Assembly: GCF_006715395.1 (NCBI RefSeq)
Contig: NZ_VFNC01000002.1
Span: 1,984,001-2,048,000, forward strand
Origin: Streptomyces sp. SLBN-31
GTDB taxonomy: Bacteria; Actinomycetota; Actinomycetes; Streptomycetales; Streptomycetaceae
Reading direction: 5' to 3'
Length of the DNA: 64,000 nt
The notes beneath the pieces were generated by a model, which worked only from the letters and a program-made list of their open reading frames with translations, had not been told where the DNA came from and did no database searches. The position numbers and the translations under genes are program-made. Shown here piece after piece: positions 27,924-36,473 of this stretch; within the stretch, counting starts at the first letter, position 1, and each line of letters starts with the position of its first letter.

Positions 27924-27950
27924 ATTCGCAACGAACGCACCTCCGGATGG
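27924..27950 (-). promoter_or_regulatory. SigK-type autoregulatory promoter
   Basis: On the minus strand the -35 CCATCC (27950-27945) and -10 GCGAAT (27929-27924) are separated by 15 bases. The mycobacterial SigK consensus is CCATCC and CCGAAT. The predicted leader to the sigK GTG is about 40 bases. Confidence 0.6.
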
Positions 27951-28059
27951 GGTTACGGATCAGCAGCCCCGAAACGCGGGTCGGCGCGCGACGAAAGAAG
28001 AATCGTGCTTCGACTGAAACAAGATCAGGGCTCCGCCGTAAAGACGTTTGGGATTCCAC

Positions 28060-28086
28060 CAATCCACCCTGTCGACCGCTCCGAAT
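28060..28086 (+). promoter_or_regulatory. SigK-type promoter for the DUF4331 operon
   Basis: CAATCC (28060-28065) and CCGAAT (28081-28086) are separated by exactly 15 bases, the same spacing as the sigK promoter on the other strand. The predicted leader to the ATG at 28126 is about 33 bases. Confidence 0.6.
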
Positions 28087-28125
28087 CAGCGTTCGTCAGG
28101 CAAGTTGGGACTGAGGACGGACGGC

Positions 28126-29658
28126 ATGACAACTGACTCCAGGAGCGGCGCGGGACGCAGGGGCATCGCGACCCTCATAGCTGGTGCGCTGGCCGCCGGC
28201 GGGCTCGCGGCCGCCGGCGTGGCCACGCTCGAACCGGGGGCGGCCTCCGCCTCCAGCCACCGGGAGGCCCCGCTCATCTCGGGGCAACCGCAGTACGACA
28301 ACACGGACCTGTACGCGTTCGTCAGCCCGGACAAGCCGGACACGACGACGATCATCGCGAACTTCATCCCCTTCGAGGACCCGGCCGGCGGCCCGAACTT
28401 CTTCCAGTTCGCCGACGACGCCCAGTACGACATCCACATCGACAACAACGGTGACGCGCAGGGCGAACTGCTGCTGCGCTACACCTTCCGCACGCAGACG
28501 AAGAACAAGAAGTCGTTCCTCTACAACACGGGCGTGGTCAGCAACCTCACCGACCCCGACCTCAACGTCACGCAGACGTACGACATCGACCTGGTCAAGC
28601 TGAAGCACCAGAAGGTCGTGTCGAAGACCAGGCTCGCCGACGACATCCCGGTCGCCCCCTCGAACGTCGGCAAGGCGTCGATGCCCGACTACAACAAGCT
28701 GCGCGAGCAGGCGATCTACAAGCTCTCCAACGGCGGCGAGACCTTCGCCGGCCAGGCCGACGACCCGTTCTTCGCGGACCTGCGCGTCTTCGACCTGCTG
28801 TACGGCGGGAACCTCTCCGAGGTCGGCCGGGACACGCTCAAGGGCTACAACGTCAACTCCATCGCCCTGCAGCTGCCCACCGACATGCTCACCGAGTCCA
28901 AGAACCAGCCGGTGATCGGCGTCTGGGCGACGACTCAGCGCAGGAACGCCCAGGGCTACTACGAGCAGGTCTCCCGCCTGGGCAACCCGCTGGTCAACGA
29001 GGTCGTCAACCCACTGAAGGACAAGGACAAGTTCAACGCGTCCTCGCCGTGGGAGGACGGGCAGTTCCTGAAGAACGTGACCAACCCCGAGCTGCCGAAG
29101 CTCATCGAGTCGATCTACAAGATCAAGGCGCCGTCCGAGCCGCGCAACGACCTCGTCGACGTGTTCCTCAAGGGCGTCAAGGGCCTCAACCAGCCGCCGT
29201 ACGTGAAGCCGGCGGAGGAGCTGCGCCTGAACACCTCGATCAAGCCGGCCGCCAGCCCCAAGCGGCTCGGTGTTCTCGACGGTGACAACGCGGGCTTCCC
29301 GAACGGCCGTCGCCTCACCGACGACGTGATCGACGAGGCCCTGCAGGTCGTGGAGGGCGAGCTGGTCGGGTCCAAGAACGACCTGGGCGACGCGGTGAAC
29401 GCGAACGACAAGGGCTTCGGCAAGTACTTCCCGTACCTGGCCAACCCGACCGCCGGTTCCCGCGGTGCCACCGCCAAGGGCGTCAGCAGCGGCAGCGACG
29501 TCAAGAACCAGCTCGGCGACGCGCTGCAGCCGTCCGGCTCCGGCGGTATGGGCAACACGGGCCTGATCGCCGCCTCCGCGGGCGGCGGCGCGGCGGGCAT
29601 CGCCCTGATCGGCGCCGGCCTGATGTGGTGGCGCCGGATGCGGAGCCGGGTCTACTAG
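28126..29658 (+). CDS. Secreted DUF4331 protein with C-terminal membrane anchor
   Basis: This 510-residue protein starts at an ATG with GAGGAC upstream. It has a signal peptide with RR (RRGIATLIAGALAAGG), and the mature part opens with SSHREAPLISGQPQYDNTDL, typical of DUF4331. The end has one helix (GLIAASAGGGAAGIALIGAG) followed by WWRRMRSR, so the protein stays on the outer membrane face. The function is unknown. It is divergent from sigK-rskA behind a matching promoter, and the next genes encode a TPR protein and a metal transporter. Two strong hairpins follow the stop. Confidence 0.88.
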   Translation: MTTDSRSGAGRRGIATLIAGALAAGGLAAAGVATLEPGAASASSHREAPLISGQPQYDNTDLYAFVSPDKPDTTTIIANFIPFEDPAGGPNFFQFADDAQYDIHIDNNGDAQGELLLRYTFRTQTKNKKSFLYNTGVVSNLTDPDLNVTQTYDIDLVKLKHQKVVSKTRLADDIPVAPSNVGKASMPDYNKLREQAIYKLSNGGETFAGQADDPFFADLRVFDLLYGGNLSEVGRDTLKGYNVNSIALQLPTDMLTESKNQPVIGVWATTQRRNAQGYYEQVSRLGNPLVNEVVNPLKDKDKFNASSPWEDGQFLKNVTNPELPKLIESIYKIKAPSEPRNDLVDVFLKGVKGLNQPPYVKPAEELRLNTSIKPAASPKRLGVLDGDNAGFPNGRRLTDDVIDEALQVVEGELVGSKNDLGDAVNANDKGFGKYFPYLANPTAGSRGATAKGVSSGSDVKNQLGDALQPSGSGGMGNTGLIAASAGGGAAGIALIGAGLMWWRRMRSRVY

Positions 29659-29671
29659 GCCACCCCCTACG

Positions 29672-29712
29672 GCGGACCGGGCGGTTCTTCGGAGCGGCGC
29701 CGCCCGGTCCGC
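29672..29712 (+). terminator. Strong hairpin after the DUF4331 gene
   Basis: A perfect 13-bp stem (gcggaccgggcgg/ccgcccggtccgc) closes a 15-base loop, 14 bases past the stop. It probably reduces read-through into the TPR gene. Confidence 0.65.
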
Positions 29713-29728
29713 GGCCCGCTCACAGACT

Positions 29729-29772
29729 GGCGCGGCCCGCACGAATCCATCCCCCACGGTGCGGGCCGCGCC
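29729..29772 (+). terminator. Second strong hairpin before the TPR gene
   Basis: A perfect 14-bp stem (ggcgcggcccgcac/gtgcgggccgcgcc) with a 16-base loop lies 17 bases after the first hairpin. Two such hairpins in tandem suggest deliberate uncoupling of DUF4331 from downstream genes. Confidence 0.6.
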
Positions 29773-29815
29773 GCCCCACGACTTCCCTTCACCGCACGGC
29801 ACTTGAGGAGAGGGC

Positions 29816-31360
29816 ATGGCCCCGCACACGAACGACAGCGAGCCGGACGACCGCTCCGCGGAAAGGGGCGGGACGGACAGTTCCTCGTCTGCGGGGTTGT
29901 CCGGGCCGGTCACGGAGTTCCTCGCGCCCCTTGAGGACGTCGCCGAACCGGAGTCGACGGAAACGGAGTCGACGGCCGCCCCCGACGAACGTGTCGCCGC
30001 AGTGCGCCGGGTCGCCGCCGCCGGCCGGCGCTGGCGAACGGCACAACTGGCGGGCGTGGCAGCTCTGTTGGCCATCGCGCTCACCGGCGGTTCCATCGCC
30101 TACGGCGCCATCCGGGACCACGGGGGAACCACCGTCGCCGCCGCGCCGAACGCCATGTCGCCGACGCTGCTGAACAGCGGGGACATCGACTCAAGCATCG
30201 CCGCCCTGCAGACCCAACTGCGGGCGCAGCCACGGGACTACGGAAGCTGGGCCACCCTCGGCCTCGCCTACGTGGAGCAGGCCCGCACCAAGGGCGACCC
30301 CTCCCGCTATCCGCAGGCCGAGAAGGCGCTGAAGCGCTCCCTGGCCCTGAGGCCCGGCAACGAGCAGGCCGTCACCGGACAGGCCGCCCTCGCCGCCGCC
30401 CGGCACGACTTCAAGAACGCCCTGAAGTACGCCGACCAGGTACTCGCGGAGAACCCCTACAGCCAGAACGCCCTCTCCTCCCGTATCGACGCCCTAGTCG
30501 AACTCGGCCGCTACACCGACGCGTCGAAGGCCGCCGACACCGCCGACTCGCGCCGCCCGGGCGTCCCGGTCTTCACCCGGTACGCGTACGTCCACGAACT
30601 GCGCGGAGACGTCAAGACGGCCCGCCGGGTCCTGGAGCAGGCCCTGGCCACCTCCACCACCCCCGGCGACATCTCCTACGTCGCCGCCCAGCTCGGTCAG
30701 CTCGCCTGGAACCAGGGCGACTACAAGACGGCACTCACCTACTACGCCCGCGCCCTCGCCGCCGACGAGAACTACCTCCCCGCGCTCGAGGGCCGCGCCC
30801 TCGCCCAGTACGGCAGCGGCGACCGGGCCGCCGCGATCGAGGGCATGGAGCAGGTCGTCGCCCGCTATCCGCTGCCGCAGCCGCTCGTCCAGCTCGGCGA
30901 GCTCTACGAGGACCGCGGCGCCGAGGGCGACCGGGCCAAGGCCCACGACCAGTACGCCCTCGTCGACGCCTGGATCGCCCTCGCCCGTGCCAACGGCGTC
31001 AACGCCGACCTCGACACCGCCCTCGCGGCCGCCGACCACGGCGACGGGGCCGCGGCCCTGCGTGCCGCCCGCGCCGAGTGGGCCCGCCGGCACACCGTGC
31101 ACACCGCGGACGCCCTGGCCTGGGCGCTGCACGTCAACGGCAAGGACGCACAGGCTCTGCCCTACGCCAGGCAGGCCACCGCGACCGGCTACCGCAACGC
31201 CTCGTTCCTCTACCACCGAGGCATGATCGAACGCGCCACCGGCCACGCGAAGGACGCCCGCACCTCCCTGGAGGCGGCGCTGAAGCTGAACCCCGGCTTC
31301 TCGCCCCTGGGCTCCCGCGAGGCACGTAAGGCGCTCAAGAGCCTGGAGGCGACCAAGTGA
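29816..31360 (+). CDS. Membrane-anchored tetratricopeptide-repeat protein
   Basis: This 514-residue protein has an acidic cytoplasmic N-terminus, one membrane helix near residues 78-102 (AQLAGVAALLAIALTGGSIAYG) and an external TPR solenoid of roughly ten repeats (for example YGSWATLGLAYVEQARTK, NALKYADQVLAENPYSQNAL). It probably scaffolds envelope proteins. It begins with a GAGGAGAGG site and overlaps the NicO gene by four bases (GTGA), so the two products are likely needed together. No catalytic motif was seen. Confidence 0.85.
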   Translation: MAPHTNDSEPDDRSAERGGTDSSSSAGLSGPVTEFLAPLEDVAEPESTETESTAAPDERVAAVRRVAAAGRRWRTAQLAGVAALLAIALTGGSIAYGAIRDHGGTTVAAAPNAMSPTLLNSGDIDSSIAALQTQLRAQPRDYGSWATLGLAYVEQARTKGDPSRYPQAEKALKRSLALRPGNEQAVTGQAALAAARHDFKNALKYADQVLAENPYSQNALSSRIDALVELGRYTDASKAADTADSRRPGVPVFTRYAYVHELRGDVKTARRVLEQALATSTTPGDISYVAAQLGQLAWNQGDYKTALTYYARALAADENYLPALEGRALAQYGSGDRAAAIEGMEQVVARYPLPQPLVQLGELYEDRGAEGDRAKAHDQYALVDAWIALARANGVNADLDTALAAADHGDGAAALRAARAEWARRHTVHTADALAWALHVNGKDAQALPYARQATATGYRNASFLYHRGMIERATGHAKDARTSLEAALKLNPGFSPLGSREARKALKSLEATK

Positions 31361-33009
31361 ACTGCCGTCGTCTGTTCGCCTCCGGTGCCGCCGTCCTCAC
31401 GGCGGCATGCGCGCTCGCGCTGGTTCCTTCCACCGGCGCGAGCGCGCACCCTCTCGGCAACTTCACGGTCAACCGCTACGACGGCCTCGTCGCCGCCCCG
31501 GGTGAGCTGCGCGTCGACCACGTCGAGGACCTCGCCGAGATCCCGGCGACCCAGGCCAAGCCCGACATCGCGCGGCTCGGCATGGCCGCATGGGCGAAGG
31601 AGCGGTGCGAGAAGGCGGCCAGGGACAGCAGGGCCGAGGCCGACGGCCACGCCACCACGCTCACCTCGGTGAGTGCCACAGCCCGGCTGCGGCCCGGCCA
31701 GGCGGGCCTGCACACCCTCCGCGTGGAGTGCCGGCTGACGGCACCGCTGCCCGAGGGCGACACGGTGAGCCTCGGCTTCCACAGCGCGGGCGCCTCCACC
31801 GGCCCCGGCTGGCGGGAGATCACGGCGCGCGGGGACCGGATGACGCTCACCGCGACGGACGTACCGAAGAAGTCCGTCTCGCACGAGCTCACCACGTACC
31901 CGAAGGAGCTGCTCTCCTCCCCCGCCGACACCTCCTCCGCCTCCCTGCGGGTGCGGGCCGGCGGGCCGGCCCTGGCCGCGGACCGGCAGGACGCACCCGC
32001 GGCCTCCGTGCTGCCCCGCGGTGCCGACCGCTGGACCGAGGCCCTGAACAACCTCGTCGCCCGCCACCACCTCACCGCCGGCTTCGCCGCGCTCGCCCTG
32101 CTGATCGCGATCGTGCTGGGCGCGATGCACGCGCTCGCCCCGGGCCACGGCAAGACCCTGATGGCGGCGACGGCGGCGGCCCGGGGCGGCAGGGCCCGCC
32201 TGAAGGACGTCCTGCCGCTGGCCGCCTCGGTGACCGTCACCCACACCCTGGGCGTGGTCGCCCTGGGCCTGCTGGTCACGGCCGGCTCGGCGGCCACGCC
32301 CTCGGTCATCGCCTGGCTGGGCCTGGCCAGCGGCGTCCTGGTGCTGGCGGCGGGCGTGAACCTCGTACGCCGAGCCTGGCGCAACCGCGCGCACGGACAC
32401 GCGCACCACCACCGTTCCCCGCGAGAAGCCGCCCCGGATCGGCAGTTGGAGCTGGTGGGCGCCCACGGTGCCCCGGCCCCGGCCGAGCACGGCCACCACG
32501 ATCACGATCACGGCCCCAGCCACGGGCACGAGCACGCGCACGGACACGAGCACGGGCACCACCACGGTGACGGTCACGACCACGCCCACGATCACCACCA
32601 CCCCCACCACTCGCACGAGGTCGAGCACACCCACGGCGGCTTCACCCACACGCACTCCACCGCCCCCACCCTCCGCGGCACCCTCCTCCTCGGCTTCGCC
32701 GGCGGCATGGTGCCCAGCCCCTCCGCCGTCGTCGTCCTGGTCGGCGCCGCGGCCCTCGGCCAGGCGTGGTTCGGTCTGCTGCTCGTCGTCGCCTACGGCG
32801 TCGGGCTGGCGCTGACCCTCACCGCGGCCGGGTTCGCCGTCGTGAAGCTGGGTACGGGAATGAGTCGGGTGCTGGACAACCGTCCACGCTGGACCACGCA
32901 TCCCCTGGCGACCCTGGTGCGCAGGAGCGCACCGCTGGCGTCCGCCCTGGTCGTGGTGGTCTTGGGGGCCGGTCTGGTCCTCAAGGGGGCGGCTTCGGCA
33001 CTCGGATGA
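31357..33009 (+). CDS. NicO-type nickel/cobalt transporter with histidine-rich loop
   Basis: This 550-residue protein has a signal-like N-terminus, an external domain beginning ASAHPLGNFTVNRYDGL, then the NicO/RcnA-like membrane domain with the metal motif GAMHALAPGHGKTLMAA. A loop of about 90 residues (around nt 32390-32660) is dense in His, with many HGHEH, DHDH and HHH runs, and would bind Ni, Co, Zn or Cu. Homologues include both uptake and efflux systems; direction is not evident here. It starts at a GTG inside the TPR stop and ends overlapping the kinase ATG, which places four genes in one transcription unit. Confidence 0.87.
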   Translation: MNCRRLFASGAAVLTAACALALVPSTGASAHPLGNFTVNRYDGLVAAPGELRVDHVEDLAEIPATQAKPDIARLGMAAWAKERCEKAARDSRAEADGHATTLTSVSATARLRPGQAGLHTLRVECRLTAPLPEGDTVSLGFHSAGASTGPGWREITARGDRMTLTATDVPKKSVSHELTTYPKELLSSPADTSSASLRVRAGGPALAADRQDAPAASVLPRGADRWTEALNNLVARHHLTAGFAALALLIAIVLGAMHALAPGHGKTLMAATAAARGGRARLKDVLPLAASVTVTHTLGVVALGLLVTAGSAATPSVIAWLGLASGVLVLAAGVNLVRRAWRNRAHGHAHHHRSPREAAPDRQLELVGAHGAPAPAEHGHHDHDHGPSHGHEHAHGHEHGHHHGDGHDHAHDHHHPHHSHEVEHTHGGFTHTHSTAPTLRGTLLLGFAGGMVPSPSAVVVLVGAAALGQAWFGLLLVVAYGVGLALTLTAAGFAVVKLGTGMSRVLDNRPRWTTHPLATLVRRSAPLASALVVVVLGAGLVLKGAASALG

Positions 33010-34667
33010 GTTACTTTGTGAATGACTCAGGTGAGATGCCGTGGGGGGCGTCGGTGTCCGAAGACCCTGGCAGTGAACGTCTGATCGCGGGCCGCTACCG
33101 TCTGCTGTCCCCTCTCGGCGAGGGCGGCATGGGAACGGTGTGGCGGGCCCGCGACGAAGTGCTGCACCGTGAGGTCGCCGTCAAGGAGGTACGCGCGCCC
33201 GCCGGGCTGGCGGCCTCGGACGTGGAACGGATGTACGCCCGGCTGGAGCGCGAGGCGTGGGCGGCCGCGCGGGTCGCCAACCGCAACGTCGTCACGGTGT
33301 ACGACGTGGCGACGCAGGACGGCCGCCCCTGGATCGTCATGGAGCTGGTGCGCGGCATCTCGCTGGCGGAGCTCCTGGACGCCGAGGGTCCGCTGGAGCC
33401 CCGGCGGGCCGCGCACATCGGTGCCGAGGTGCTGTCCGCGCTGCGGGCGGCGCACGAGGCCGGCGTGCTGCACCGGGACGTGAAGCCCGCCAACGTGCTG
33501 CTCTCCAACGACGACCGGGTGGTGCTCACCGACTTCGGCATCGCACAGGTCGAGGGCAGCTCGGCGCTGACGATGACCGGCGAGGTGATCGGCTCGCCCG
33601 AGTTTCTGGCGCCGGAGCGGGCGCTGGGCCGCACGCCGGGCCCCGAGTCCGACCTGTGGTCGCTCGGTGTGCTGCTGTACGCCGCCGTCGAGGGCAACTC
33701 CCCCTTCCGCCAGGCCACCCCGCTGAGCACCCTGCGGGCCATCGTCGACGAGGAGCTGCCGCCGCCGCACCGGGCCGGGCCGCTCGCCCCGGTGATCGAG
33801 GGGCTGCTGCGCAAGGAGCCGGCCGAGCGGATCGCGGCCGGCCGGGCCGAGCAGGACCTGCGGATCGTGGCGGCCGGGGGCACGCCGAGCGCCGACGGCG
33901 CCCTGGCGTCGCCGTACGCGCCGACGGTCGCGGCCTTCCAGGAGCCGGTGTCGCCGACCCCGCCGATGCCCTATCCGAGCGCGGCGAGAACCCGGCCGGT
34001 GCCCGGTCCGGGCACCACGGCCACGGACGCCGGGCCGCCGGAGCGCAACCGCCGCGCCGGTCTCGTGCTGGTCGTCGGCGTGGTCGTCCTGGCGCTGGCC
34101 GTCGCGGGGCTGACGTACGCCCTGCTCCACCGCGACGGTGGCGGCAAGAACCCGGACGACGCCGGCAGTCCCCGCTCGGGGACCCGGACCTCGGCGCCCG
34201 CCACGGACCCCGGGGCCGGCACGACCCCGACGAGCCCGACGCCGAGCGCGAGCGCGAGCGCGAGCAAGTCGAGTACGCCCCAGTCCGTGCGCGTCACGCT
34301 GGCGGGGACGAACACCACGTACTCCGGGACCTGCCCCCCGGACAAGTCCCGGGCGCCGGCGTTCACGGCGACCTTCACGGTGGGCCGGGTGCCGGCGACG
34401 GTGACGTACCGCTGGGTGACGCAGAAGGGCTCGCTGTCCGGGGAGTGGAAGACGCTCTCCTTCCCGGCCGGTGGCGGCCGGACGCAGCAGGAGAGGAACT
34501 TCATCACCACCCGCGACAGCAGTGGCACGTTCCAGGACGTGATCGGTGTGGAGGTGCGCGATCCCGTGCACGCCACGTCCAACTCGGTGCCGTTCTCGCT
34601 GACCTGCCAGGCGGAGACCCCTACGGGCGGGGCCTCCCCCAGTACTTCGGCGTCACCCTCCCAGTGA
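33006..34667 (+). CDS. Transmembrane Ser/Thr protein kinase (PASTA-less, PknB-like)
   Basis: This 553-residue kinase has a cytoplasmic catalytic domain (residues about 25-290): glycine loop LGEGGMGTVW, VAVKEVR lysine, catalytic loop LHRDVKPANVLL and TDFGIAQ metal site. A Pro-rich linker, one membrane helix (AGLVLVVGVVVLALAVAGL) and a Ser/Thr-rich stalk lead to an external beta-sandwich-like domain with two Cys (YSGTCPPDKS, SLTCQ). The ATG overlaps the NicO stop (ATGA). An ATG at 33036 is an alternative start. The stop directly abuts the stop of the convergent SGNH gene with no gap. Confidence 0.9.
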   Translation: MSYFVNDSGEMPWGASVSEDPGSERLIAGRYRLLSPLGEGGMGTVWRARDEVLHREVAVKEVRAPAGLAASDVERMYARLEREAWAAARVANRNVVTVYDVATQDGRPWIVMELVRGISLAELLDAEGPLEPRRAAHIGAEVLSALRAAHEAGVLHRDVKPANVLLSNDDRVVLTDFGIAQVEGSSALTMTGEVIGSPEFLAPERALGRTPGPESDLWSLGVLLYAAVEGNSPFRQATPLSTLRAIVDEELPPPHRAGPLAPVIEGLLRKEPAERIAAGRAEQDLRIVAAGGTPSADGALASPYAPTVAAFQEPVSPTPPMPYPSAARTRPVPGPGTTATDAGPPERNRRAGLVLVVGVVVLALAVAGLTYALLHRDGGGKNPDDAGSPRSGTRTSAPATDPGAGTTPTSPTPSASASASKSSTPQSVRVTLAGTNTTYSGTCPPDKSRAPAFTATFTVGRVPATVTYRWVTQKGSLSGEWKTLSFPAGGGRTQQERNFITTRDSSGTFQDVIGVEVRDPVHATSNSVPFSLTCQAETPTGGASPSTSASPSQ

Positions 34668-35474
34668 TCAGACCGCGCCGTTGAGGACCGGCAGGTAGCC
34701 GCCGGACTGGCCGGACGCGGTCGGGTGGTACGACTCGCCGATGTTGAGCCAGTTCACGCTGTGCAGCCAGGAGCTGCCGGAGCAGATCTCGTGGCCGGTG
34801 AAGGTGGAGCGGACGTCGCCGAAGGCGAAGCCGTGATTGGCCGCGGCCTTGTTGATGGCGGTGTCCAGGTAGTCGGCGGCACCGTTGATGGCCGTCCGCT
34901 TGGTCTCGGACAGGCCGAGGCAGGTGGTGCCGAGCTTGTAGAAGCGGGGGTAGCCGATGACGACGACGTGGGCGTTCGGGGCTTTGGCGCTGATCGCCGA
35001 GTAGACGTTGTCGAGCCGGCCCGGCAGCGTCGAGTCGACGTACGCCTTGGCGGTGTTGATCCGGGACAGGCAGGTGCTGTCGGACTGGAGCACGCAGGTG
35101 GTCATGACGTCGGCGAAGCCGGCGTCGTTGCCGCCGATCGTGATGGAGACGAGCGCGGTGGCGGAGCTGAGGGTGCCGAGCTGGTTGGCCAGGACATCAC
35201 CCGTACGGGCGCCCGAGCAGGCCTTGAAGTCGAAGGTCGAGGGTGAGTGCGCGGCCGCCCACAGGTAGGGGTAGGCCTTGGTGCTCTGCTTGCAGTCGCC
35301 GCTGGCGCTGAGGTAGCTGCCCGCGCCGACCCCGGAGGAGTAGGAGTCGCCGAGGGCCACATAGCCGCCGGTGGCGGCCTGCTGGGACGCCTGCGCCGCG
35401 GTGGCCCCGGTGAGGGCCGTGCCGGCGGCGAGGAGGATCGAGCTCACGAAAACGGCAATTCGGGAACGTCTCAT
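34668..35474 (-). CDS. Secreted SGNH/GDSL-family lipase or esterase
   Basis: This 268-residue enzyme has a signal peptide (MRRSRIAVFVSSILLAAGTA) and the SGNH blocks: nucleophile Ser in YVALGDSYSSGVG, Gly in block II, GGNDAGF in block III and the catalytic His in SYHPTASG. Six Cys in the mature part fit the three disulfides of Streptomyces SGNH esterases. The aspartate usually three residues before the His is a Ser here, suggesting a Ser-His dyad as in some Streptomyces members. The ATG at 35474 has an AAAGGGAGG site. The 240-base gap upstream is relatively AT-rich and holds divergent promoters. Confidence 0.9.
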   Translation of the reverse strand: MRRSRIAVFVSSILLAAGTALTGATAAQASQQAATGGYVALGDSYSSGVGAGSYLSASGDCKQSTKAYPYLWAAAHSPSTFDFKACSGARTGDVLANQLGTLSSATALVSITIGGNDAGFADVMTTCVLQSDSTCLSRINTAKAYVDSTLPGRLDNVYSAISAKAPNAHVVVIGYPRFYKLGTTCLGLSETKRTAINGAADYLDTAINKAAANHGFAFGDVRSTFTGHEICSGSSWLHSVNWLNIGESYHPTASGQSGGYLPVLNGAV

Positions 35475-35714
35475 GGAACCTCCCTTTAGCAGGATCTCTG
35501 CCATAACCGTCGTACCAACTACGCGTGTTGATGGGAAGTGTCCATGTCAAGACTGTTGAAAAGTCCTCAACTTCCGGTTGCGAACGGTCTGGATGGAATA
35601 TTTGTTCAGAAATGCGCGAGAAACGGCTGTAGGCCCTTTGGTCCCTTGACGCCCCCTCTTGCGCTGAGCGACATTGAAGACTGGCATCCGGCGCGCTGGG
35701 GGGCGAAGTCGCCA

Positions 35715-36134
35715 ATGCAGACGATCCACATCAGAAGACGCGTCAAGACGCCTTCGTCCGACGGCGTCGAGCAGGCGCGGCAGGGCCCGGAGGGGGACCT
35801 GTCACCGTTGCTCGCGGGCGCCGCGACGGCCGTTGGGGCCTTCGGTGCGCTGCTCGCACTCGTTGACGCGGACTCACCCCTGCGCGGACCGTGCACCCTG
35901 TTCTTCCTCCTCGCGGCACCGGCGACCGCCATCTGGGCGGCGCTGCGCGGGCTGGAACGATTCGGCCGTGTCCTCACCGCTCTCGCGGGCGCGGTCGTCC
36001 TCGACATGCTCGTGGCACAGGGCATGTTGGCCGTCCATCGCTGGTCGTGGCGCGGCGGGATCATCGCCGTAACCGCGATCAGCTGTCTCCTACTCCTTCT
36101 AAGTTGCGTAACGGTCAAACCAACAAAAACGTGA
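35715..36134 (+). CDS. Small integral membrane protein of unknown function
   Basis: The ATG at 35715 gives 139 residues: a charged N-terminus (MQTIHIRRRVKTPSSDG) and four hydrophobic helices (GAATAVGAFGALLALV, CTLFFLLAAPATAIWAAL, LTALAGAVVLDMLVAQ, IIAVTAISCLLLLL). The frame is open 59 codons further upstream but that part has poor coding character. The family is not recognised. It precedes the polysaccharide locus and may belong to it, but a hairpin and a 320-base leader separate them. Confidence 0.6.
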   Translation: MQTIHIRRRVKTPSSDGVEQARQGPEGDLSPLLAGAATAVGAFGALLALVDADSPLRGPCTLFFLLAAPATAIWAALRGLERFGRVLTALAGAVVLDMLVAQGMLAVHRWSWRGGIIAVTAISCLLLLLSCVTVKPTKT

Positions 36135-36151
36135 GGCCTGGTTCCAGGCCT
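36134..36151 (+). terminator. Hairpin after the small membrane protein gene
   Basis: aggcctg and caggcct pair around a GTTC loop, beginning at the stop codon and followed by ttgcc. Confidence 0.45.
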
Positions 36152-36473
36152 TGCCATATGGGTTCAATCGTCAATACCGTCGTACATCTCACCCGCATCG
36201 GACCATCTTCCAGCGGCTCCAGGGGAGGGCTCAGGACCGCGATGGCTGCCGGGGCGGGGCGCGGTAGGGGGGTGCCGTGCTCGGTGACCGTGACCGAGTC
36301 GTGCCGCGCGACCGGCTGCCGCCCTGCGGCAGGCGGCCAGCTTTGCCAGCTCGCCTCGGCGTGCACGTAGCTCCATCTCGTCATGCCACAGGCGTGAACC
36401 CCCCTTTCGAACCGGATACAGAGCCGGACCGCCCGGGGGCGGGCGGTCCACCGGACGAGAGGGACCAAGACTC
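36152..36473 (+). other. Long structured leader of the polysaccharide operon
   Basis: No gene is credible here on either strand. The region holds several inverted repeats: ctcggt/accgag at 36280-36298, ctgccgc/gcggcag at 36316-36332, and a strong 10-bp stem (ggaccgcccg/cgggcggtcc, loop of 4) at 36426-36449 that ends 24 bases before the first glycosyltransferase ATG. An untranslated leader or attenuator is possible; I could not match it to a known riboswitch class. Confidence 0.4.

Noticed and set aside
32390..32660. The His-rich stretch as a separate small metallochaperone gene
   Set aside because: It lies in frame inside NicO between membrane helices, with no internal start signal, and such loops are normal in this family.
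36152..36473. c-di-AMP (ydaO-type) riboswitch
   Set aside because: The conserved core segments of that class could not be found despite the hairpins.
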